64,000 bases of DNA from Pseudomonadota bacterium (GTDB lineage Bacteria; Desulfobacterota; Desulfovibrionia; Desulfovibrionales; Desulfovibrionaceae), in contig JAHIUD010000003.1 of the NCBI GenBank assembly GCA_018817515.1, positions 1 through 64,000 of the forward strand, read 5' to 3'. Each line of letters opens with the position of its first letter. Within the stretch, counting starts at the first letter, position 1. The notes beneath the pieces are model-generated. The model saw nothing but the letters and a program-made list of their open reading frames with translations. It did no database searches and was not told the origin of the DNA. Both the position numbers and the translations under genes were made by a program. Below, one piece after another: positions 24,246 through 31,930 of the stretch.

Positions 24246-26249
24246 ATGCCGCAGAAACCCTCGCTTGGCCGCAAGGCCAAGGACCTGTTCATTGGCAAAT
24301 CCCTGAACCTGGGCGACACGTCCATCTTCCACAACCTCTCGCTGGTGGCCTTCTTCGCCTGGGTTGGCCTGGGCTCGGACGGGCTGTCCTCGTCCTGCTA
24401 CGGCCCGGCAGAGGCCTATCTGGCCCTGGGCGAGCACACCTTCCTGGCCATCTTCGTCGGCCTGGCGGCGGTCTTGACCATCTTCGTCATCAGCGCCAGC
24501 TACTCGCAGATCATCGAGCTCTTCCCCTCAGGCGGCGGCGGCTACGTGGTGGCCAGCAAGCTCTTGAACCCGAGCCTCGGCATGATCTCGGGCTGCGCGC
24601 TCATCGTCGACTACGCGCTGACCATCACGCTCTCCGTGGCCAGCGGCGCGGACGCCTTGTTCAGCTTCCTGCCCCCGGCCTGGGAGGCGCACAAGCTCGC
24701 GGCGGCTATCCTCGGCGTGCTTCTGCTCATCGTGCTCAACCTGCGCGGGGTCAAGGAGTCCGTCACGGTCCTGGTGCCCATCTTCATGGTCTTCGTGCTC
24801 TCCCATGCCTTCGCCATCGTCTACGGCATCGGCAGCCACCTGACCAACCTGCCCGCAGTCATCGCGCGCACCAGCGCGGACGTCAGCGCCGCCCACAGCC
24901 AGCTTGGCCTGGCGGGCATGGTGCTGCTGGTGCTGCGGGCCTACAGCATGGGCGCTGGCACCTTCACCGGCATTGAAGCCGTGAGCAACGGCCTGGCCGT
25001 CCTGCGCGAGCCCAAGGTGCAGACCGGCAAGCGCACCATGACCTACATGGCCGTGTCCCTGTCGGTCACCGTCATGGGACTGATCCTGGCGTTTCTGCTC
25101 CATGGCGTGACCGAGACGCACGGCAAGACCTTGAACGCAGTGTTGTTCGAGACCATCGCCCGCAACTGGGGAACGCCGGGGCACGTGTTCGTGCTGGTGA
25201 CCCTCGTGTCCGAGGCGGCCATCCTCATCGTGGCCGCCCAGACGGGCTTCCTCGACGGCCCGCGGGTGCTGGCCAACATGGCCCTGGACCGCTGGTTTCC
25301 CACGCGTTTCGCCATGCTCTCCGACCGGCTGGTGACCCAGAAGGGCATCCTGCTCATGGGCGGGGCCGCGCTCGTGCTCATGGTCATCACCCAGGGTTCG
25401 GTGGAGCTCTTGATCGTGCTCTACTCCATCAACGTGTTCATCACCTTCGTGCTCTCCCAGCTGGGCATGGTGCGCCACTGGCTGGGCACCGACAAGGCCG
25501 AGCCGCACCGCAAGAAAGGCCTGGCCTTAAACGGCCTGGGACTCCTGCTGTGCAGCTTCATCCTGGTCACCGTCACCGCCATCAAATTCCACGATGGCGG
25601 CTGGGCCACCCTGCTGGTCACCGGCGCAGTGGCCGCCCTGGCCCTCAGCATCCGGCGCCACTACGACAAGGCCTGGCTCATGCTGAAGAAGCTTGATGAC
25701 CTCATCCCCCTGGCAGAGGCCGACAGCACGCCGCTGCCCGGGGCCGTGCGCGGGGACGGCCGACAAGACGGCGAGGAGCCCGGCTGCGATCCCAACGCCA
25801 AGACCGCCGTGGTCCTGGTCAACGGCTACAACGGCCTGGGCATGCACACGCTGCTCGGCATCCAGCGCCTGTTCACCGGCGAGTTCAAGAACTTCGTGTT
25901 CGTGCAGGTGGGCATGGTCGATGCGGGCGTGTTCAAGGGCGTGGAAGAGATGGAGGGCCTGAAGACGCACATCCGCCATGACCTGGACCGCTACGTGGAC
26001 TTCGTGCGTGCGCGCGGCCTCTACGCCGAGGGCATAAGTTCCGTGGGCGTGGACGTGGTGGAGGAGGTGGTCCGGCTGACCCCGGAGATCCGCCGCCGCT
26101 TCCCCAAGGCCATCTTCTTCGGCGGCCAGCTGGTGTTCGCCAGCGACACCTTCTTCACGCGGCTGCTGCACAACCACATCGTCTTCGCCGTGCAGCGCCA
26201 ACTCTACCGGGAGGGCCTGGCCTTCGTCATCATGCCCATCCGCGTCTAA
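24246..26249 (+). CDS. kimA: KimA-type potassium importer (APC superfamily, YdaO-like)
   Basis: A 667-residue transporter with about 12 transmembrane helices in the first 480 residues and a cytoplasmic C-terminal domain. Features of the APC/KUP-related YdaO (KimA) group include GSDGLSSSCYGPAEAYLAL in the first helix, GGGGYVVASKLLNPSLGM, and the AGTFTGIEAVSNGL helix. KimA imports K+ with high affinity and is down-regulated by c-di-AMP both through its RNA leader and protein. The riboswitch leader upstream supports this assignment over a general amino acid permease. The start at 24246 is preceded by a purine-rich AAGGGGGG about 10 nt upstream. Confidence 0.9.
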   Translation: MPQKPSLGRKAKDLFIGKSLNLGDTSIFHNLSLVAFFAWVGLGSDGLSSSCYGPAEAYLALGEHTFLAIFVGLAAVLTIFVISASYSQIIELFPSGGGGYVVASKLLNPSLGMISGCALIVDYALTITLSVASGADALFSFLPPAWEAHKLAAAILGVLLLIVLNLRGVKESVTVLVPIFMVFVLSHAFAIVYGIGSHLTNLPAVIARTSADVSAAHSQLGLAGMVLLVLRAYSMGAGTFTGIEAVSNGLAVLREPKVQTGKRTMTYMAVSLSVTVMGLILAFLLHGVTETHGKTLNAVLFETIARNWGTPGHVFVLVTLVSEAAILIVAAQTGFLDGPRVLANMALDRWFPTRFAMLSDRLVTQKGILLMGGAALVLMVITQGSVELLIVLYSINVFITFVLSQLGMVRHWLGTDKAEPHRKKGLALNGLGLLLCSFILVTVTAIKFHDGGWATLLVTGAVAALALSIRRHYDKAWLMLKKLDDLIPLAEADSTPLPGAVRGDGRQDGEEPGCDPNAKTAVVLVNGYNGLGMHTLLGIQRLFTGEFKNFVFVQVGMVDAGVFKGVEEMEGLKTHIRHDLDRYVDFVRARGLYAEGISSVGVDVVEEVVRLTPEIRRRFPKAIFFGGQLVFASDTFFTRLLHNHIVFAVQRQLYREGLAFVIMPIRV

Positions 26250-26308
26250 CTCCCCTGAAGGAACGCCGCGCGCCCTCCTCCGAAAGCTGGACGCGACGGC
26301 TCATCCCC

Positions 26309-26356
26309 GGCGCCGGGCAGGCCCCAGCCACGATGGGCCAAGGCCCGCCCGGCGCC
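26309..26356 (+). repeat. GC-rich hairpin between kimA and the next gene
   Basis: GGCGCCGGGC and GCCCGGCGCC (10-bp stem) flank a 28-nt loop that includes GGCC-type pairing. Only ACCAAAAG follows, so strong termination is unlikely; it may dampen read-through from kimA. Confidence 0.45.
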
Positions 26357-26390
26357 ACCAAAAGGCTGACCGCACGAATATGGAGGCAGC

Positions 26391-27278
26391 ATGGAACCGA
26401 CACAGGCGAACACAAACCGTGTTTTCCGCAGACCCCTGATCCTGGGCGCAGTCCTGGCCGCCCTGACCGTCCTGGCCGGAGCCGGACTGTATTTCGCCGG
26501 GACGCGGCAAGGTCTTGACCTCAAGTACGGGCGCGCCGTCCAGAAGGCCCAGATGGTGGCCGACCTGCGCGCGGACCTCTACGCCGCTGCGGAGGCTGAA
26601 AAATGCGCGGTGCTGGCCGAAACGGACCAGGCCTCGGAAGCCTACGCCGCCCTGGCCAGGGCAGCCGTGGGGCGGATGTCCGCAGAGCTGGCGCGGCTGC
26701 AGGGCATGGAGGATTCCGACGCCACCGGGGACCGGCTGGCCCGGGACCTCGCCCAGACCCTCGACGAATACCGCAAGGTGGACGAGGAGGTGCTGAACCT
26801 GGCCGTGCAGAACACCAACCTGAAGGCCCTGGCCCTGACCTTCGGCCAGGCCAGCACGGCGCTGGCGGACATGGAACAGGCCCTCGGGCCGATGCGCAAC
26901 CGCCCGGAAGCGCTGCGCGCCCTGGCCGAGGCCCTGCGCATCCAGTCCCTGCACGCCCCGCACATCATGGAAAAGACCGAGGCGCGCATGGACGCGCTGG
27001 AGCAGGACATGGCCCGGGCGGACAAGGCGGTGTGGGCGTCCCTTGACGCCCTTGCGGCCCAGACCGGCGGGCCGGAGCAGGCGGCGGCCAGGGCGGCCTA
27101 TGACCGGTACTGGAAAACCACCCTTGAGGTGGTGCGGCTGTCGCGGCAGAACACCAACGTCCGCTCGTTCAGCCTGTCGCTGGAGCGCAAGGGCAAGGTT
27201 CTGGCGGCCTGCAACGAGGCCCTGCGGGTGCTCTCCGAGCATCTTCGGGAGCGCATGGGCACCAGGGCCACGCGCTAG
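26391..27278 (+). CDS. Membrane-anchored helical protein, chemoreceptor-sensor-like, no output domain
   Basis: A 295-residue protein with one N-terminal transmembrane helix (about 16-37, LILGAVLAALTVLAGAGLYF) and the rest predicted helical and periplasmic. It resembles the four-helix-bundle sensor domain of chemoreceptors (4HB_MCP/HBM). There is an internal duplication: EEVLNLAVQNTNLKALALTF near residue 131 and LEVVRLSRQNTNVRSFSLSL near residue 247 share the VxxLxxQNTNxxxxxLxx pattern. No kinase, HAMP or signalling domain follows. It lies between two c-di-AMP-controlled potassium transporters. It could be a sensor, a chaperone, or an accessory subunit of the transporters; nothing in the sequence settles this. 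Confidence 0.6.
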   Translation: MEPTQANTNRVFRRPLILGAVLAALTVLAGAGLYFAGTRQGLDLKYGRAVQKAQMVADLRADLYAAAEAEKCAVLAETDQASEAYAALARAAVGRMSAELARLQGMEDSDATGDRLARDLAQTLDEYRKVDEEVLNLAVQNTNLKALALTFGQASTALADMEQALGPMRNRPEALRALAEALRIQSLHAPHIMEKTEARMDALEQDMARADKAVWASLDALAAQTGGPEQAAARAAYDRYWKTTLEVVRLSRQNTNVRSFSLSLERKGKVLAACNEALRVLSEHLRERMGTRATR

Positions 27279-27319
27279 CCGGGCCAGGCGCGCCCGTTGC
27301 GCAGGGGCCCCGCCCGCCC

Positions 27320-27349
27320 TTGACAGGGTCTTGACCCCGCGCATACAAG
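27320..27349 (+). promoter_or_regulatory. Promoter of the kup riboswitch transcript
   Basis: TTGACA (27320-27325), 18-bp spacer, TACAAG (27344-27349). The predicted start is near 27356, at the first base of the riboswitch. Spacing matches the kimA promoter to within 1 bp. Confidence 0.6.
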
Positions 27350-27356
27350 GGCATCT

Positions 27357-27473
27357 GCCGAATCCCGGAAGCGTCTTCCGGGAGCGGGGGACCCACAATC
27401 CCTGGGGCGCATCGCCAGAAATGGCGTAGGACACTCTTCGGTCCGAGCCCGTCAGCTAACCTCGCAGGCGTCG
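27357..27473 (+). promoter_or_regulatory. c-di-AMP riboswitch (ydaO/yuaA class), copy B
   Basis: Same ordered cores as copy A; the whole 27357-27506 stretch matches 23945-24094 at 146 of 150 positions. The four differences fall in the 5' stem region, in the variable part after GGGGGACCCA, and in a loop flanked by CGCCA/TGGCG. All ligand-contacting core blocks are identical. The regulated gene is kup, a potassium uptake gene that fits the class. Confidence 0.93.
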
Positions 27474-27483
27474 AAGGGGAAGA

Positions 27484-27526
27484 CCTCCGGTACACGGGGC
27501 CATCCCTGTTGCTTCAGTATCGGAGG
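27484..27526 (+). promoter_or_regulatory. Expression platform: hairpin sequestering the Shine-Dalgarno, copy B
   Basis: CCTCCGGTAC (27484-27493) pairs with GTATCGGAGG (27517-27526); the G-T pair replaces a G-C of copy A, so the stem is kept although the sequence changed. The GGAGG serves the kup ATG at 27533 (6-nt spacing). The inner ACGGGG/CCCTGT pairing also survives the base changes. Confidence 0.75.
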
Positions 27527-27532
27527 ATTCTC

Positions 27533-29665
27533 ATGCCCGCCGTCTCCCTTGCCGTCATGCGGCCCTGGCGCGGATTGTCCGCCTGGCTCGCTCCCATATT
27601 CGCCAGCAATTCCGCGCCGGACGACTCCCCACGGGGTGAATCGCCGCAGAGCGACTCGCCCGAGGCCGGCCTTCAGGCGGCTGCGCGCCCTGAGGCCAAG
27701 GACCAGGACTCGGGCGGCGGCCACGGCACGACGCCGGAGCTGCCTCCCTTGGACGGCGATGGCGGCAACAACGGCCATGGCGGCAACAACGGCCATGACT
27801 CGGGCCGCGACATGGCCCTGGCCCTGGCGGCGCTGGGCGTGGTCTACGGCGACATCGGCACCAGCCCGCTCTACGCCGTGCGCGAGTGCTTCCACGGCCA
27901 GCACGCCATAGCGCTTCTGCCCGGCAACATCATGGGCGTGCTCTCGCTCATCGTCTGGTCGCTCATCGTGGTGGTCAGCCTCAAGTACGTCATGTTCATC
28001 ATGCGCGCCAACAACAAGGGCGAAGGCGGCATCTTCGCGCTTCTGGCGCTGGTCAAGGCCGGCACCAAGGACAAGACCAGCCGGGGCTACGCCGTGCTCG
28101 TCACCCTGGGCATCTTCGGCGCGGCGCTTCTGTACGGCGACGGCATCATCACCCCGGCCATCTCCGTGCTCTCGGCCATGGAGGGCCTGGACGTGGCCAC
28201 GGACCAGGCCGCGCCCTTCATCCTGCCCGGCACCTGCCTGATCCTCATCTTCCTGTTCCGCATGCAGAAACACGGCACGGAGAAGATCGGCAAGGTCTTC
28301 GGCCCGCTGATGATCCTCTGGTTCACGGTCATCGCCGCCCTGGGCGTCTTCGCCATCCTCGACCGCCCGGACATCCTGGCCTCGGTGAACCCCGTCCACG
28401 CCTACCGCTTCTTCCAAGAAAACCATTTCCACGGACTGGTGGTGCTGGGCTCGGTGGTACTCTGCATCACCGGCGGCGAGGCCCTCTACGCCGACATGGG
28501 CCACTTCGGCCCCAAGCCCATCCGCCTGTCCTGGTACGCCATGGTGCTGCCCTCGCTTTTGCTCAACTACTTCGGCCAGGGCGCGCTGCTTTTGGCCCAC
28601 CCGGACAAGGCCTTCAACCCCTTCTACGCCCTGGTGCCGCACGCCCTGCTCTACCCCATGGTGGCCCTGGCGACGCTGGCCACGGTCATCGCCTCCCAGG
28701 CCATGATCTCCGGCGTGTTCTCCCTGACGCAGCAGGCCGTGCAGCTGGGCTACTGCCCGCGCATCCACATCGTGAACACCTCGGCTGAGACCAAGGGCCA
28801 GATCTACCTGCCCGGCATAAACACCGCCATGATGGTGGCCTGCCTGGGCCTGGTGCTGGCCTTCAAGAGCTCCAGCAGCCTGGCCGGGGCCTACGGCATC
28901 GCCGTGACGGCCACCATGGGCATCACCTCCGTCATCTACTTCTACGTGGTGCACACCCTGTGGCGCTGGTCGCTCTGGAAGACCGTCCCGCTGGTGGTGC
29001 TGTTCCTGGCCTTCGACGTGACCTACCTCTCCGCCAACATGCTGAAGATCCTGGACGGCGGCTGGTTCACCCTGACCGTGGCCGGGCTGATCATGCTGGC
29101 CATCGTCACCTGGCGCGACGGCAAGCAGGCCCTGGGCGAAAAGTACGCGGCCATGGGACTGCCCATCAACCTGTTCCTGGAAAGCCTGGTGGCCTCGGAC
29201 CGGCCCATGCGCACGCCCGGCGCGGCGGTGTTCATGTCCGTGTCGGCCACGGGCACGCCCATCACGCTTTTGCACCACTACAAGCACAACAAGATGCTGC
29301 ACGAGCTCATCCTGCTGCTCTCCGTGGTCTCCGACGACTCGCCCTACGTGTCCGCCAGCTCCCGGCTCCAGGTGACCAGCCTGGGCCACGGATTCTTCCG
29401 CATCATCGCGCGCTACGGCTTCATGCAGACCCCGAGCGTGCCGGAGATCCTGCGGCTTGTCCGCAGCCACGGCCTGAGCGTCGACATGGAGAGCACCAGC
29501 TTCTACCTTGGCCGTGAGACGCTGCTCACGGGCGGCCAGGCCAAGATGGCGGGCTGGCGCAAGAGCGTGTTCGCGTTCATGTCGCGCAACGCCTGGAACG
29601 CCACGACCTTCTTCGGCATCCCGCCGGGCCGCGTGGTGGAGCTGGGCGCCCAGGTCGAGCTCTAG
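27533..29665 (+). CDS. kup: Kup-family potassium transporter with N-terminal extension
   Basis: A 710-residue K+ uptake protein of the KUP/HAK/KT family (usual bacterial length about 620-640). The family hallmark ALAALGVVYGDIGTSPLYAV begins near residue 97, and DGIITPAISVLSAMEGL follows. Before it lies an 80-residue extension: MPAVSLAVMRPWRGL, then a low-complexity acidic and Gly/Asn/His-rich tract including a tandem GGNNGHGGNNGH. The ATG at 27533 is chosen because the riboswitch-hidden GGAGG sits 6 nt upstream. The extension start is shared with the leader ORF before kimA. Likely regulated at translation by c-di-AMP. Confidence 0.93.
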   Translation: MPAVSLAVMRPWRGLSAWLAPIFASNSAPDDSPRGESPQSDSPEAGLQAAARPEAKDQDSGGGHGTTPELPPLDGDGGNNGHGGNNGHDSGRDMALALAALGVVYGDIGTSPLYAVRECFHGQHAIALLPGNIMGVLSLIVWSLIVVVSLKYVMFIMRANNKGEGGIFALLALVKAGTKDKTSRGYAVLVTLGIFGAALLYGDGIITPAISVLSAMEGLDVATDQAAPFILPGTCLILIFLFRMQKHGTEKIGKVFGPLMILWFTVIAALGVFAILDRPDILASVNPVHAYRFFQENHFHGLVVLGSVVLCITGGEALYADMGHFGPKPIRLSWYAMVLPSLLLNYFGQGALLLAHPDKAFNPFYALVPHALLYPMVALATLATVIASQAMISGVFSLTQQAVQLGYCPRIHIVNTSAETKGQIYLPGINTAMMVACLGLVLAFKSSSSLAGAYGIAVTATMGITSVIYFYVVHTLWRWSLWKTVPLVVLFLAFDVTYLSANMLKILDGGWFTLTVAGLIMLAIVTWRDGKQALGEKYAAMGLPINLFLESLVASDRPMRTPGAAVFMSVSATGTPITLLHHYKHNKMLHELILLLSVVSDDSPYVSASSRLQVTSLGHGFFRIIARYGFMQTPSVPEILRLVRSHGLSVDMESTSFYLGRETLLTGGQAKMAGWRKSVFAFMSRNAWNATTFFGIPPGRVVELGAQVEL

Positions 29666-29767
29666 CCCGCTGTCGAGAGCGGCAAGGGGACACCCGCGAC
29701 GCCCCCGGGCTTTACCCCGGGGCCTGGAAGCGTTATGCCCCCCCCTGGGGATACTTCCCGGGAGCCA

Positions 29768-31138
29768 ATGCATGCCAAACGCCTTGACCAGTCATCACCG
29801 AGCCGGAGCCGGGCCGCGCAACCGCTCCAGAGCACGCCGATGACCCGCACCGGGAGCCCGTTCATGGCCCGGTTGCCCCTGCTCGCGGTCTATGTGCTGA
29901 TGCCGCTGGCGGTGCTGGCGGGGCGGCTTGCCGGTCGGCCCGAGGTCGCCCAGCACTTCGGCCCCCGGGGCCTGACCCTGTGGCTGACCCTGGCCGGGCT
30001 GGCCCTCGTGGCCTGCCTCGGGCGCGACCTCCTCGCCCGCGCTCGCCAGCCGAAATCCGCCTGGACCGGCCTTGTGCTGGCCGCAGCCATGGCGGGCTGC
30101 GTCTTTCTTTTGCTGCGCCTGCTCGGCCCGGTGCTGAGCCAGGCCCTGGCCCTGGCCCCGCTCCTGGACGAGCTGCGCCTCCCGGCCCTGGTCCTGTTCG
30201 CCTGCGCCTGGGCCTGGAGCTTCGGCGCGCCCCGGCGCGAGGACCTGGCCCGCCTGGGCGGCGTGCTGGGGGCCCTCCTGCTGCTGGACTTCCTGCTCAC
30301 GGCCATCATGGCCCGGCAGCTTGTGCTGGGCGGCGGCCTCCTGCTGGGCGGCGGCCAGGCCGCGTCAGACTCCCTGGCTTTCCTCCTGTGCCTCGCCCTG
30401 TCCGCCACCCTGGACCTCCCGAACGCCATGCCCGCCGCCACGCCCAAGACGTGGCCCGGGCCCGGCCCCGCCGCCGCGCCCACGCACAACCTGTCCCGCT
30501 GGCTCATCCTGGCCGGGCTCTTCGCCAGTTCCTCGCGCGCCGGGCTGGCCGCGGCCGCGCTCATCGTCCTGTTTCTGGAGCGCGGCCCCCTGCATGAACG
30601 CCTGGCCTTGTTCTGCGCGGGCGTGCTGGGCATCTGGATGTCCCTGGCCCTGCCCCTGGCGCGCACCCTGAGCATGCCCCTGGGCAGTGGCGACGAGCTG
30701 GGCCTCACCTGGCACCTGACCGCCCTCTTGGAGGCTTTCCGGGTCCAGCCCCTCGCCTGGCTGCATGGCCTGCCCCTGGGTGAGCCCATGGCCCTGGCCA
30801 TGCCGGACACCGGCGGCCTGGACTGGGACCCCGAAGCCGCTGGGCTCGCCGTGTCGGTTTTCGACATCCCCTCGTCCTGGCTCCGGCTGCTCGCGGCCTG
30901 GGGCGCGGGTGGGCCGGGCCTGGCGCTGGCCGGACTGCTGGCCTGCACCCTGCATGGCCGCAGACGCTTCGGGTTCGGCCTGCTGCTCGCCACCCTGGTG
31001 CTGGCGGCACTGACCCCGGCGCTCCACACCCCGGCCACTGCCGGAGTGCTGGCCCTGGCCTGTATTTGCGCCTGGCACCCTGCGCCCGGAACAGCCCCTG
31101 GCGCGCCAAACACGTCAGACACATCAGGCGCCCACTGA
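29768..31138 (+). CDS. Polytopic membrane protein, O-antigen-ligase-like
   Basis: A 456-residue protein (start at the ATG at 29768, after GGGAG) with about ten hydrophobic segments and very high Ala/Leu content. The segment LFASSSRAGLAAAALIVLFLERGP resembles the S-x-SRxG segment of the O-antigen ligase/Wzy_C family, with a large extracytoplasmic loop after it. No closer family recognised. Downstream genes encode a secreted basic protein and a FecR/RTX surface protein, so a surface-polymer role would fit. The N-terminus is uncertain, as in-frame starts exist at 29735 and about 29840. Confidence 0.55.
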   Translation: MHAKRLDQSSPSRSRAAQPLQSTPMTRTGSPFMARLPLLAVYVLMPLAVLAGRLAGRPEVAQHFGPRGLTLWLTLAGLALVACLGRDLLARARQPKSAWTGLVLAAAMAGCVFLLLRLLGPVLSQALALAPLLDELRLPALVLFACAWAWSFGAPRREDLARLGGVLGALLLLDFLLTAIMARQLVLGGGLLLGGGQAASDSLAFLLCLALSATLDLPNAMPAATPKTWPGPGPAAAPTHNLSRWLILAGLFASSSRAGLAAAALIVLFLERGPLHERLALFCAGVLGIWMSLALPLARTLSMPLGSGDELGLTWHLTALLEAFRVQPLAWLHGLPLGEPMALAMPDTGGLDWDPEAAGLAVSVFDIPSSWLRLLAAWGAGGPGLALAGLLACTLHGRRRFGFGLLLATLVLAALTPALHTPATAGVLALACICAWHPAPGTAPGAPNTSDTSGAH

Positions 31139-31184
31139 CCCCAGGCCCCGGAAACAAACCTCGCGACCCTTGCGGAGAGAAGAT

Positions 31185-31766
31185 ATGATGACACGTTCAC
31201 GGTTCACAGCCTTCCTTTTGACCGGTGCTATCGCAGGCGTCCTGACCTGCTCCGCCCTGGCCCTGCCCGCCCCGGCCCTGGCAGTGAGCGACGACCCGGT
31301 CCTCAAGCACATGGATGCCGAACTGGAGGAGAACGCGCGGCTGCGCGAGGAGTCCTGGAAGCTCCACAAGAGCGGCGACCGCGAAGCCGCCCGCCGGACC
31401 GCCGAGGCCCTGGCCGCCTCGGAAGAACGCCTGGAGCGCACCCGCGCCGAGGCTCTGGCCCATGTGTCGGGCATCAGCACGGCCCAGGTGGAGGCCCTGC
31501 GCAAGGAGGGCAAGTCCTGGGCCCAGGCCTCCGGCGAGCTGGGCGTGCACCCCGGTTTCCTCGGCATCGGCAAGGCGCCCCTGTACGAGTCACATTCCAC
31601 GCGCAAGGCCAGGAAGCCCAAAGCCTCGGTGCAGAAGAGCACGCGCGCCAAGGGACAGACAGTTGCCAAGCACGCCGCTACCAAACCCAAGAAATCCAAA
31701 GCCTCCACGGCCAAGGCCCAACCTCAGGCCAAGAAAAAATCCAAGTCAAAGAAGCAGGTAAAATAG
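31185..31766 (+). CDS. Secreted protein with Lys/Ala-rich tail
   Basis: About 193 residues. A signal peptide (FTAFLLTGAIAGVLTCSALALPAPALA) is followed by a charged helical segment, then VEALRKEGKSWAQASGELGVHPGFLGIGKAPLY, a short motif seen in other secreted proteins of this group in my recollection, and a strongly basic tail (KKSKASTAKAQPQAKKKSKSKKQVK region). The basic tail resembles histone H1 tails and could bind DNA, polysaccharide or the cell wall. Function unknown. The start is one of two adjacent ATGs with GGAGAG upstream. Confidence 0.7.
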   Translation: MMTRSRFTAFLLTGAIAGVLTCSALALPAPALAVSDDPVLKHMDAELEENARLREESWKLHKSGDREAARRTAEALAASEERLERTRAEALAHVSGISTAQVEALRKEGKSWAQASGELGVHPGFLGIGKAPLYESHSTRKARKPKASVQKSTRAKGQTVAKHAATKPKKSKASTAKAQPQAKKKSKSKKQVK

Positions 31767-31811
31767 CACGGCAACGCCGGGCAAAAGGCACAGTCCGATT
31801 TTGCTCGGCTC

Positions 31812-31838
31812 TTGACAGTTCACCTCACCCTTATTAAT
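31812..31838 (+). promoter_or_regulatory. Possible promoter of the FecR/RTX gene
   Basis: TTGACA (31812-31817) with the AT-rich ATTAAT (31833-31838) 15 bp downstream, within an unusually AT-rich patch about 90 bp before the start codon. The short spacer keeps confidence low. Confidence 0.35.
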
Positions 31839-31930
31839 GAAAATTGTAACTTGTCTCCGGTGTGCTTTCGGCTCTCCCCCTTGCCTTGAGAAGCACCTCG
31901 GCAACGTCTATCCAGCAAAGCGGGTGAGCC

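Noticed and set aside
27509-27532. An earlier TTG start for kup.
   Set aside because: It would place the start inside the riboswitch hairpin; the ATG at 27533 has the controlled Shine-Dalgarno.
27452-29773. 773-codon open frame on the minus strand opposite kup.
   Set aside because: High-GC shadow of the kup coding sequence; composition (Gln/His/Gly-rich) is unlike real proteins of this genome.
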